12,377 bases of DNA from Nanobdellota archaeon (lineage in GTDB: Archaea; Nanobdellota; Nanobdellia; Pacearchaeales; GW2011-AR1): NCBI GenBank assembly GCA_018830685.1, contig JAHJRR010000010.1:1-12377 (forward strand), read 5' to 3'. Positions 5,935 through 12,315 of the stretch are shown in pieces. A program made the position numbers and the translations under genes. Below the pieces are notes generated by a model. That model saw only the letters and a program-made list of their open reading frames with translations. It had not been told where the DNA came from and ran no database searches. How positions within the stretch are numbered: position 1 is the first letter of the stretch; each line of letters begins with the position of its first letter.

Positions 5935-5946
5935 TTTTGTCTTCCT

Positions 5947-5960
5947 TAAAAAATAAAAAG
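5947..5960 (-). terminator. T-rich terminator after glycyl-tRNA synthetase
   Basis: The minus strand reads CTTTTTATTTTTTA about 40 nt after the glyS stop codon, a typical archaeal termination signal. Confidence 0.45.
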
Positions 5961-5998
5961 AACTGTTCAAATAACAAAATACCGACGACAAACAGCGA

Positions 5999-7669
5999 TT
6001 AAACGAGTTTTCCTGCAGATTCAAATTCAATTTCACCCTCGATAAGTTTCCTCAAAATGTTTTTTAATTCAACTATCTTAACACGAATCTGTTTCTTTGA
6101 ATCTCTATCTCTAATAGTCACATCATTTCCTTTAAGACTCTTTTCATCAACAGTTATACAAAAAGGCGTTCCAATCTCATCATTCCTTGAATATCTTCTT
6201 CCAATACTTCCGGACCTATCATAAACAATATTCCATTCTTTTCTTAAATCTCCATAAATGTCTTCACAAATTTTTTCAAACTCATTACTCTTAACAATAG
6301 GAAAAACCGCTACCTTCACAGGAGCAAGTTTAGGGGGTAATTTCAAAACAATGGTTTTTCTCTCTTTATCTTCGCAATACGCCTTCGTCAAAATCGCCAA
6401 AAAAATTCTCTCCATCCCAAAAGTTGGCTCAATCACCCTCGGTAAAATTTTCTTTCCAGCCTTCTCATCAAAAATTTCCATCTTCTCCTTGCTTTCTTTT
6501 TGATGCTGCGTCAGATCAAACTGTCCTCTGTCTGCATTACCTGCAACCTCCTTACTCCCGAAAGGATAATGATAATCAATGTCAAAAGTTGCAGAACTAT
6601 AATGAGATAATTCTTCTTTTGTATGCTCGCGAATTTTTATTTCATCAAGACCCAAATTTCTAAACCACATAATTTGTTCAGTCAACCAATATGCCTGCCA
6701 CTCCCCCAATTTTTTACTTTTAAGTAGTTCTTTAATACTAATTTCCTTAAGCTCCTCCGAATCTTTTTTCTGCATCTCCTCATCTAAGAAATCAAATTTC
6801 AAATTCAAATGTTTACTCTCCAACAAATCACATTTCGTCTCCTCGGGTTGAATAAAAAATTCAAACTCTCCAATATGAAACTCCCTACTCCTAAATAAAA
6901 AATCTCTCGGTGCAATTTCATTTCTAAAACATCTTCCAATTTGTGCAATGCCAAAAGGCAACTGCATACGAGACGTCTGCTGAATTAATTTAAAATCCAT
7001 AAACATCCCTTGAGCCGTCTCTCCTCGGAGATAAACTTCTTCACCCGTTGAACCCATATGTGTTCTAAACATTTGTTCTATCATTTTTGCTTTTTCCCAG
7101 TCATAATCTCCCCCACATTCACATTTTATTTTTCCTAAATCAGGTTTATCAATTTTAACAGATTTCTTACACTTAACACAAGTAACCAAATAATCATTCA
7201 CATTAAAATTTTCAATATGACCTGACGCCTTCCAAGTTCGTGGATGAGAAATTATCGAAGCCTCCATCCCAACCATATTCTCTTTTTGTCGAACAAAATA
7301 ATTCCACCACTCTTTTTTTATATTATTGAATAATTCAACACCCAAAGGACCAAAATCCCAGAACCCTGCAAATCCCCCATAGATATCACTCGATCTAAAA
7401 ATAAAACCTTTCCTCTTACAAAAAACCGCCAATTCCTCAACAGAAATTTTCTTATGCTCAGCAACACTCTCCTTCGCTTCCATAACTTTATCCTTATCTC
7501 CATCCTTTTTTAATTTATCCATAAATTCTTTCGCCCGCTTATTCGCTTCCGCTTTCGTCTTCCCAAGATAAGCCAAAGTCTTCGTCTTCACTTTACCATC
7601 AATCCTCTTATTCTCATTTAGATAATAATATTCTCTCCCATGAATCTTCTTCTTAACAATAAAAACCAT
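5999..7669 (-). CDS. glyS: Glycyl-tRNA synthetase (class II, archaeal type) with N-terminal extension
   Basis: 556 aa. It joins glycine to tRNA-Gly in an ATP-dependent reaction in the cytoplasm. The catalytic core starts near residue 75: ELAVFCKRKGFIFRSSDIYGG and motif 1 (GPLGVELFNNIKKEWW, 108-122); an insertion with a probable zinc site, C164, C167, C183, C185; LRGETAQG (214-221); motif 2, CFRNEIAPRDFLFRSREF (247-264); the glycine-enzyme signature near 367-388; motif 3, EPTFGMERI (414-422); and the anticodon-binding domain from about 447 to 540. Residues 1-50 are extra, with a beta-hairpin-like IVKKKIHGREYYYLNE and KTKTLAYLGKTKAEA followed by a Lys-rich linker. A TATA box 26 nt upstream of the ATG at 7669 supports that start; an internal start at M63 cannot be ruled out. 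Confidence 0.95.
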   Translation of the reverse strand: MVFIVKKKIHGREYYYLNENKRIDGKVKTKTLAYLGKTKAEANKRAKEFMDKLKKDGDKDKVMEAKESVAEHKKISVEELAVFCKRKGFIFRSSDIYGGFAGFWDFGPLGVELFNNIKKEWWNYFVRQKENMVGMEASIISHPRTWKASGHIENFNVNDYLVTCVKCKKSVKIDKPDLGKIKCECGGDYDWEKAKMIEQMFRTHMGSTGEEVYLRGETAQGMFMDFKLIQQTSRMQLPFGIAQIGRCFRNEIAPRDFLFRSREFHIGEFEFFIQPEETKCDLLESKHLNLKFDFLDEEMQKKDSEELKEISIKELLKSKKLGEWQAYWLTEQIMWFRNLGLDEIKIREHTKEELSHYSSATFDIDYHYPFGSKEVAGNADRGQFDLTQHQKESKEKMEIFDEKAGKKILPRVIEPTFGMERIFLAILTKAYCEDKERKTIVLKLPPKLAPVKVAVFPIVKSNEFEKICEDIYGDLRKEWNIVYDRSGSIGRRYSRNDEIGTPFCITVDEKSLKGNDVTIRDRDSKKQIRVKIVELKNILRKLIEGEIEFESAGKLV

Positions 7670-7692
7670 ATCTTACCCACTACATAAAACTA

Positions 7693-7698
7693 CTTAAA
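7693..7698 (-). promoter_or_regulatory. TATA box for glyS (leaderless)
   Basis: TTTAAG on the minus strand is centred 26-27 nt upstream of the ATG at 7669. It supports the long form of the synthetase that includes the N-terminal extension. Confidence 0.55.
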
Positions 7699-7723
7699 CG
7701 TTTTGCGGCACCATTACATAAAG

Positions 7724-7733
7724 TTATTAAAAT
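7724..7733 (+). promoter_or_regulatory. TATA box for the gene at 7754 (leaderless)
   Basis: TTATTAAAAT is centred about 26 nt upstream of the ATG; no Shine-Dalgarno sequence is seen. Confidence 0.55.
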
Positions 7734-7753
7734 AAAAAAAACTAAGAAAGATT

Positions 7754-8290
7754 ATGAAAAAGATAATCACTTTCACATTTATCCTCTTAATAATCTCTCT
7801 AAATTTCTTATCTGCTTTTGACGTTATATCTCCATACAATAAGGAAAATCCATTAGAACTATCGCCTGGAGAAATAAAAAAAATTCAGCTAACCCTTAAA
7901 AATACTGGGGAAAATGAAAATGTCACCCTAACTGCAACAGTCTTGGGAACAGGAGCTAGTATCTTGGGTGATGCAATATATCCAATAAGTCCTGGAACGG
8001 AAATTCCGATAAGTCTTGAAGTTTCCGCTCCAGAAAATGCTAGCGTCGGTAAAGAATATGAAATAGACATCTCATTCAATGAAGTTACAACGCAAGAAGG
8101 TGGAATCCTTAGCATTACAAGTTTAGTCACAACAAAAATCCCCATAAAAATAGTCGACAAAACAAAAACTGAAAATACTCCGATTGGTCTAACAAGCCTG
8201 TTAATTCTTGGGGTAATAGGAATAGCAATAATTACCAAAATTTTTCTAACAGGAAAAGAAAATAAAGTTAAAAAGAAAAAATCTATTTAG
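7754..8290 (+). CDS. Secreted, C-terminally anchored protein with an Ig-like (NEW3-like) domain
   Basis: 178 aa. A signal peptide covers about residues 1-21 (two Lys, then a hydrophobic stretch ending LSA). Residues about 30-135 form one beta-sandwich domain; phrases such as LELSPGEIKKIQLTLKNTGE and SLEVSAPENASVGKEYEIDI match the style of NEW3/CARDB domains found in archaeal envelope proteins. A membrane helix near 145-165 (TSLLILGVIGIAIITKIFL) and a tail of seven or so basic residues anchor it with the Ig domain outside. No catalytic residues are apparent; a structural or adhesion role is inferred. Its 3' end overlaps by 8 bases the convergent larger surface protein gene, which has the same layout. 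Confidence 0.75.
   Translation: MKKIITFTFILLIISLNFLSAFDVISPYNKENPLELSPGEIKKIQLTLKNTGENENVTLTATVLGTGASILGDAIYPISPGTEIPISLEVSAPENASVGKEYEIDISFNEVTTQEGGILSITSLVTTKIPIKIVDKTKTENTPIGLTSLLILGVIGIAIITKIFLTGKENKVKKKKSI
8262..8282 (-). terminator. T-rich stretch after the large surface protein gene
   Basis: Minus-strand sequence right after the stop codon contains runs of six and five T. The same bases encode the Lys-rich tail of the convergent gene on the plus strand, so one AT-rich tract has both roles. Confidence 0.4.
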
Positions 8291-9947
8291 TAGTTCTTAT
8301 TTTTCTAACGATAAAGAATGCTACAACAAGAATAGCTAAGACTACTGCAAACACTACGAATGTTCCAGTTCCATATCCTCCAAAGATTGCGAAACCACCG
8401 ATAGCAGCACCAATTGTTACAGGTTCCACAATCGAACCAGAGTAAATCTCAGAGTTAAGATTCACTACAAGAGAAGCATCCTCTTCAAGAACCCTTGATA
8501 AATTCATCAATGCAATCACCCCAAAGTTCCCTTCAGAGTTTGCTGCAATTAATCTCGCATCACTAATTTCTGCAACAGTTTCCTCTTCAGCATTAAGAAG
8601 AGAAAATCCTAAGCTAACATTCTGATCTGTTCCAGAAAGTTCCTTCAAGAAATATGTAATCTTAACCTCCTCATCACTAATCTTCTCAACGGAGACAACA
8701 CTAAACTCTATTTTCTCCTCCTCTACAACAAAGGTAAAATCCTTTGAGGCACTAGTTCCAGAACACTGGACAGATACACTAAATTCATAAGAACCTTCAG
8801 CTACATCTTCAGGAACACTAATGTTTCCACGGAAAATCGATTCCTCGGCAGGATTAATATTATTTGAAACCTCTTCAAAGGAGACCCTTTCAGAATTGTC
8901 TCCAGAAACTGAAGGACTACATTGGAACATGAACCCTTCACCATCATTCCTAGCAGTCAAAGAGAAATCAATTACCTCCCCAGAACCCAACTTCAAATCA
9001 TTAAGCTCTCCAAGAACAAGCGAATTGGAAGACTCTTGCGTCTCAGGACTTATCTGATTTATCACCGCAACATCATCCTCGGAAGATTCAAGTGTCGTAT
9101 CTATTATGGTCTCTTCCTCTTCTTCATCTACAACATCACTATCTGCGATAGCATGACAACTAAGATTATACCAATAACCACTAGCATTAGCACAACTCGT
9201 CTCATCCTCACATAACTCTGGATTGTCTACACCACAAGCAGGTGGTAATGCAATTATGAAAGAAACGCTAGTGAAATTCAGATTACCAAGAGTGTCATTT
9301 GCCCACGCAACAAGCGTATGCGAGCCCTCTCCAAATTCAATATTAGCCACAGATGTATATGTAAGATTATTCCCATCCCAATTATACCAAATCGCATCAA
9401 GATTATCTCCACTCACAGAGATATTTAATATCTGAGTCCCTTCACTAGAATTTTCTTCAAGAGGAGAATTTATTGTTATAACAAGACTCGTACTTTCCAC
9501 AAAATATTGAATAGAAACACTCGTCAATTCACTCACGTTAGTATTAAACAAAACCTTATGCTGGAAATATTCTCCTGTAAGACCCATTTCATTTATGTCA
9601 ACACTAGTAAAACTAGCATCAGAACAATCAGACTCGGAACAAGTTGTTGCCTCAAAAGAAAAATCACCATCACCAACATATGTTAAATTATCCCAATTGA
9701 CAGAAACCCCATCGCCAAATACCCCAGAGATATATTCTCCAGAAGTCTGATTCGTTTCAACAATAATAGCAGAACCGCTCCAAGAAAGATTAGTCCACGA
9801 AGAACCCGTCATATTGAAACTCTCAATATCTCCTTGCTCAAAAACAGAAAATCCCGTCAGACCAACGCTCGAAAATTGGAACACTGCAACGACGGCAAGT
9901 GCAACGACGGCAAGTGCAAAATAAAAAATTGATTTGTTCATTTCCAT
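8283..9947 (-). CDS. Large cell-surface protein with Ig-like domains and membrane anchor
   Basis: 554 aa, acidic, rich in Ser, Thr and Asn with many N-glycosylation sequons (for example NMT, NLS, NQT, NLT). A hydrophobic segment at about 6-24 is a signal peptide or N-terminal anchor. Next come a beta-rich region (40-150), an Ig-like domain (about 150-233, ending near GSHTLVAWANDTLGN), a cysteine-containing segment (CGVDNPELCEDETSC through LSCHA), an acidic linker (DEEEEE), and two further beta-sandwich domains (about 305-405 and 408-505) of the NEW3 or CARDB kind. A C-terminal helix (about 525-548) with tail RKIRTTK anchors it. An envelope, adhesin or S-layer-associated role is inferred. A TATA-like ATTTAATTAATTAAG about 26 nt upstream supports the ATG at 9947; M3 is an alternative. 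Confidence 0.8.
   Translation of the reverse strand: MEMNKSIFYFALAVVALAVVAVFQFSSVGLTGFSVFEQGDIESFNMTGSSWTNLSWSGSAIIVETNQTSGEYISGVFGDGVSVNWDNLTYVGDGDFSFEATTCSESDCSDASFTSVDINEMGLTGEYFQHKVLFNTNVSELTSVSIQYFVESTSLVITINSPLEENSSEGTQILNISVSGDNLDAIWYNWDGNNLTYTSVANIEFGEGSHTLVAWANDTLGNLNFTSVSFIIALPPACGVDNPELCEDETSCANASGYWYNLSCHAIADSDVVDEEEEETIIDTTLESSEDDVAVINQISPETQESSNSLVLGELNDLKLGSGEVIDFSLTARNDGEGFMFQCSPSVSGDNSERVSFEEVSNNINPAEESIFRGNISVPEDVAEGSYEFSVSVQCSGTSASKDFTFVVEEEKIEFSVVSVEKISDEEVKITYFLKELSGTDQNVSLGFSLLNAEEETVAEISDARLIAANSEGNFGVIALMNLSRVLEEDASLVVNLNSEIYSGSIVEPVTIGAAIGGFAIFGGYGTGTFVVFAVVLAILVVAFFIVRKIRTTK
9885..9919. repeat. 15-bp tandem repeat inside a signal peptide
   Basis: TGCAACGACGGCAAG is present twice in exact tandem (9885-9899, 9900-9914), followed by the first five bases of a third copy. 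On the minus strand it encodes LAVVA twice within the N-terminal hydrophobic segment of the surface protein. Loss or gain of a copy would keep the frame. Confidence 0.9.
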
Positions 9948-10024
9948 AATACTATCATCTCTCGATTTAATTAATTAAGAATTTGTGTTTTAAAAACTTT
10001 TTGAACTCATTGGCCCTAAGCACC

Positions 10025-10157
10025 AACTTAGAGTATCTCCGATGACTTTTTGTAACCTAATAATTAATCATTGATTTCACGCCTAATTTTATTTTTTTGT
10101 CATCAAAATCATCTAAAAAATGAGGGCTGTTTATAAGTATCGGAGATACTCAACTTA
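10025..10157. mobile_element. MITE-like element: 13-bp terminal inverted repeats flanked by 6-bp direct repeats
   Basis: GAGTATCTCCGAT (10031-10043) is perfectly inverted as ATCGGAGATACTC (10139-10151). Directly outside both ends is AACTTA (10025-10030 and 10152-10157), the pattern left by a target-site duplication. The inner sequence continues to be loosely similar between the ends (GACTTTTTGTAAC against ACTTATAAACAGCC). The 95-bp interior is AT-rich with no meaningful reading frame, so the element would be non-autonomous. I know no transposase family for these ends. Alternatively it is a structured RNA or a chance inverted repeat, but the matching direct repeats make an inserted element more likely. 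Confidence 0.55.
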
Positions 10158-10173
10158 AAAGAAAATTTTATAA
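10156..10173 (-). terminator. T-rich terminator after tRNA-Cys
   Basis: Minus-strand sequence just after the tRNA 3' end is TTATAAAATTTTCTTTTA. It would end transcription before the inverted-repeat element. Confidence 0.45.
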
Positions 10174-10247
10174 AGCGAGGAGTGGGATTCGAACCCACGG
10201 AATACCCGGGTTGCAGCCGAGCGCGTTAACCACTTCGCCATCCCCGC
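10174..10247 (-). tRNA. tRNA-Cys (GCA)
   Basis: Cloverleaf on the minus strand: acceptor GCGGGGA/TCCTCGC (one G-U pair), short three-pair D-stem GCG/CGC, anticodon stem CTCGG/CCGGG, loop CTGCAAC (anticodon GCA), a six-base variable loop, T-arm GTGGG-TTCGAAT-CCCAC. The discriminator base is U73, the identity base for cysteine. CCA is not encoded and there is no intron. It lies 63 nt downstream of tRNA-Arg on the same strand with no T-rich terminator between them and only a weak TATA of its own, so the two are probably cotranscribed. Confidence 0.93.
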
Positions 10248-10310
10248 ATAAAGACAACCTAACGGTTTTCTTTATCAAACTTTCCCTTTAATTTAGGATC
10301 AAGCCTGATA

Positions 10311-10469
10311 TGCCCCCGACAGGATTCGAACCTGCGACCTACTGCTTTCTTCCTGAAAGTGGTACCTTTCAGATACCTACTTCTCACTTCGTTCGCACGA
10401 AACAAGACACTCCCTAACGGAAGCGTGCCTTAGAAGGCAGTCGCTCTATCCAGACTGAGCTACAGGGGC
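10311..10469 (-). tRNA. tRNA-Arg (TCT) with an 84-nt intron at 37/38
   Basis: Exons give a 75-nt tRNA: acceptor GCCCCTG/CGGGGGC, D-stem GCTC/GAGC, anticodon stem ACTGC/GCAGT, loop CTTCTAA (anticodon TCT), variable AGGTC, T-arm GCAGG-TTCGAAT-CCTGT, discriminator A. The intron occupies 10347-10430, after A37. A splice motif is visible: CTTC of the anticodon loop pairs with GAAG at 10349-10352 (minus strand), leaving three-base bulges TAA and AAA with the cut sites inside. This is the substrate form for the archaeal tRNA-splicing endonuclease. A TATA-like element lies about 30 nt upstream. Confidence 0.93.
10347..10430 (-). other. Intron of tRNA-Arg with three hairpins
   Basis: The intron folds into three local hairpins: GGCAC/GTGTC (10425-10429 with 10406-10410), TTCGT-GCGA-ACGAA (10388-10401), and CTGAAAG/CTTTCAG (10353-10372). 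The first starts and the last ends next to the splice-site bulges, so the intron side of the splice motif is a multibranch junction instead of one long helix. No reading frame or guide-RNA motif is apparent. Confidence 0.75.
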
Positions 10470-10495
10470 TTACCTCAAAAAAGAAGAAATAATTC

Positions 10496-10504
10496 TATTT
10501 AAAA
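10496..10504 (-). promoter_or_regulatory. TATA box for the tRNA-Arg / tRNA-Cys unit
   Basis: TTTTAAATA on the minus strand is centred about 31 nt before the first base of tRNA-Arg, in the gap after the tRNase Z stop codon. Confidence 0.5.
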
Positions 10505-10512
10505 TCTTTCTA

Positions 10513-11415
10513 TTAAACCTCAAACACATCTAGGTCATTAGGCAAACAAGAATTCTTGAAAATCTTCCTCGCTTCGCTTAATACTTCATCAGAATCTTTT
10601 GAAAATCTCTGACTAACATGAATCAAAAATAATTTCTCAGCTTTAGCAACCCTGGCAATCTGAGCAGCCTGAACAGAAGTCAGATGCTTATGTGCCTTAG
10701 CTTTATCCTCAAGTTCGGAAGTAAAAGTAGACTCACAAACAAAAGCATTTGCACCCTTGACAAAAGGAACAATATCTTTGTTGAAAGAAGTATCCAAAAC
10801 AAAAGAAACTTTTTTATCATCATCGCTATACGTCAAATCTTTCATCATATATTTCTTCTTACCATAAATCATACCCTTACCTGCCTTTAGGTTCTTCAAA
10901 TGCGGACCAGACTCAATCTTCAACTTTTTCAACTTGGCCTTGTCTATTCTTACTTGCCCTTTCTTGACAAATGAATAAGCATTACAAGCAATTCCGTGAG
11001 TCATTCTCCGAGCTTCAAGATAAAAATCATCACACTCAAAAAACTTTCCAGAAACCTCCTCAATCTCTATCTTATAATCTCCCCTAAAACCAAACAAATC
11101 CAAAAGTTTTCTCATTAACTCTTTAGTTCCAGAAGGACCATACACATAAAGTGTTTTATTGTATCCACTAAGTTCAAGAGTTTTCAACAATCCAGGAATT
11201 CCCAGAACATGATCTGCATGCCAATGGGTAATCAAAAGCCGCGTTATCCTACACGGATTCAAACGTGCCTTCCGAATCTGCCTCTGCGTCCCTTCACCAC
11301 AATCAACAAGAATATTTTCTCCACCATAAGTCAACAAAACCGCAGGATGATTTCTCTTAGCACTCGGCACAGAATCGCTTGTTCCTAAAAATGTAAGTTT
11401 TATTTTCTCTGACAT
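10513..11415 (-). CDS. rnz: tRNase Z (tRNA 3'-end processing endonuclease)
   Basis: 300 aa, the normal length of the short form. It removes the 3' trailer from tRNA precursors before CCA is added. It is a beta-lactamase-fold zinc enzyme: FLGTSDSVPSAKRN (9-22), VDCGEGTQRQI (37-47), the metal motif HWHADH (64-69), further ligands H140 and D208, and the late histidines AHKHLTS (241-247) and IHVSQRF (265-271). The exosite arm lies near residues 153-193. The ATG at 11415 has a strong Shine-Dalgarno GGTGA five bases upstream and overlaps the acetyltransferase gene by 16 bases, so the two are cotranscribed. Two tRNA genes without encoded CCA follow it directly. Confidence 0.95.
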   Translation of the reverse strand: MSEKIKLTFLGTSDSVPSAKRNHPAVLLTYGGENILVDCGEGTQRQIRKARLNPCRITRLLITHWHADHVLGIPGLLKTLELSGYNKTLYVYGPSGTKELMRKLLDLFGFRGDYKIEIEEVSGKFFECDDFYLEARRMTHGIACNAYSFVKKGQVRIDKAKLKKLKIESGPHLKNLKAGKGMIYGKKKYMMKDLTYSDDDKKVSFVLDTSFNKDIVPFVKGANAFVCESTFTSELEDKAKAHKHLTSVQAAQIARVAKAEKLFLIHVSQRFSKDSDEVLSEARKIFKNSCLPNDLDVFEV

Positions 11416-11810
11416 AATTTCACCATCCGGATATTTCTTTTTAATAAAGAACCCTTGTTCTTTAAATCTTCCTCTTCTTTGAGAGATATTCTCCTGAAAC
11501 CTAATTTCTCATGAGCAACAATAGAAGTTTTATTTGCCAAGGCAATCGTAGAATAAATTTTATTTATTTTATGTTTTCTAATCAGTAATGAAAGAGCCTT
11601 CCCAAAAACACCCTGCCCACGAAAATTCTGATGAATACCTATTTTGAGAAAATAATTATTTTCTTTTTGATAAAGCCCAATAACTCCAACTTTTTTATTA
11701 TTTTTATAGATTGTATAACAGATACAATCTCTAGGATTAATATGGATTTTTTTGTAGTCCTCTATCTTCTTTAAAAAATTTATATCAAATTTTCCAAGTC
11801 GAATAGTCAT
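11400..11810 (-). CDS. GNAT-family N-acetyltransferase
   Basis: 136 aa from the ATG at 11810. The GNAT fold is visible: strands KKVGVIGLY (about 39-47), a core strand FLKIGIH, the acetyl-CoA loop QNFRGQGVFGKAL (61-73), and the C-terminal ALANKTSIVAHEKLGFRR (90-107). The substrate is unknown; protein N-termini, ribosomal proteins or small amines are all possible. A longer frame opens at a GTG overlapping the upstream LSm stop codon (11855), but its extra residues (MSLVTFINLFLFILS) are unlike a GNAT N-terminus, while a TATA box (ATTAATAAA region, 11831-11842) is centred 26 nt upstream of the 11810 ATG. Its 3' end overlaps tRNase Z by 16 bases, so the pair forms an operon. Confidence 0.8.
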   Translation of the reverse strand: MTIRLGKFDINFLKKIEDYKKIHINPRDCICYTIYKNNKKVGVIGLYQKENNYFLKIGIHQNFRGQGVFGKALSLLIRKHKINKIYSTIALANKTSIVAHEKLGFRRISLKEEEDLKNKGSLLKRNIRMVKLCQRK

Positions 11811-11830
11811 GGATAGAATAAACAAAAAGA

Positions 11831-11842
11831 GATTAATAAAAG
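11831..11842 (-). promoter_or_regulatory. TATA box for the acetyltransferase / tRNase Z operon
   Basis: CTTTTATTAATC on the minus strand is centred 26 nt upstream of the ATG at 11810, predicting a leaderless message and deciding the start. It overlaps the 3' neighbourhood of the LSm gene. Confidence 0.5.
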
Positions 11843-11851
11843 TAACTAAAC

Positions 11852-12103
11852 TCACTCCTTCTTCAACGCCGTCGAAGCCGGAGAAATAAATATAATCGTA
11901 TCGCCCCTTAAAAACGTAAGACCCAAATTTCTCTTAACTCCCACCTCACCCATTTCTTTGATATTATCAAGAACAAGATTTATATGAATATCAAATGCAA
12001 GAAGCGTTCCAACAAACTGCTTATCACCCTTCAGCTGAACCATAACTTCTTTTCCTTTCGAGTTGTTCAAAAGATCCAAAGGCCGCTCAATTCCGTTAAC
12101 CAT
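11852..12103 (-). CDS. Sm-like archaeal protein (LSm/SmAP)
   Basis: 83 aa, normal for archaeal Sm proteins, which form rings that bind U-rich RNA and take part in RNA processing and turnover. N-terminal helix RPLDLLNNS; Sm1 motif with G32 and the stretch LLAFDIHINLVLDN (34-47), including the RNA-contact D38, H40 and N42; Sm2 motif FLRGDTIIFISP (64-75). The ATG at 12103 has a TATA element (12129-12136) about 29 nt upstream and a GGAGAT sequence (12113-12118) nine bases upstream. Placement with tRNase Z groups RNA-metabolism genes. The gene is divergent from rps8e. Confidence 0.92.
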   Translation of the reverse strand: MVNGIERPLDLLNNSKGKEVMVQLKGDKQFVGTLLAFDIHINLVLDNIKEMGEVGVKRNLGLTFLRGDTIIFISPASTALKKE

Positions 12104-12315
12104 TTTTATTTAATCTCCAAATTATGGAATATTTATATTACATATCTGTAATGCCTATTTATAAATTCTTCGGTGAAAATCAATTACCTTTTAAAACCAT
12201 TACTCTGTCTACCCATACAGTTCATTTAATTTACTAGTTAATTCAAAACAAGATAGACATTTGCAATATAATCCCAAGTAGAAAGTTATTTAAATTAAAA
12301 TCCTCGCTCTTTAAT
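12104..12315. promoter_or_regulatory. 212-bp divergent control region between LSm and rps8e
   Basis: It contains the LSm TATA element (12129-12136), a second strong element TATTTATAAAT (12156-12166) and the rps8e TATA (TTATTTAAATTA, 12286-12297). The middle one either gives LSm a second start with a ~30-nt leader or serves an unknown plus-strand transcript; no ATG occurs on the plus strand between its predicted start and rps8e. A weak inverted repeat TGTCTA/TAGACA lies in between. Confidence 0.5.

Noticed and set aside
7885..8238. Minus-strand 117-aa frame inside the secreted protein gene
   Set aside because: It is antisense to a gene with a clear signal peptide and membrane anchor and has no start signals of its own.
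8821..9435. Three plus-strand frames (70-97 aa) opposite the large surface protein
   Set aside because: They overlap one another and the well-supported minus-strand gene; there are no promoters or ribosome sites and the composition is consistent with shadows.
10044..10138. Possible C/D-box guide RNA inside the inverted-repeat element
   Set aside because: TGATGA-like sequence is present on the minus strand, but no matching D box (CTGA) is found at the right distance.
11811..11855. Extended N-terminus of the acetyltransferase (start overlapping the LSm stop codon)
   Set aside because: The extra 15 residues are hydrophobic and unlike a GNAT N-terminus, the GTG has a ribosome site with no proper spacing, and a TATA box points to the ATG at 11810.
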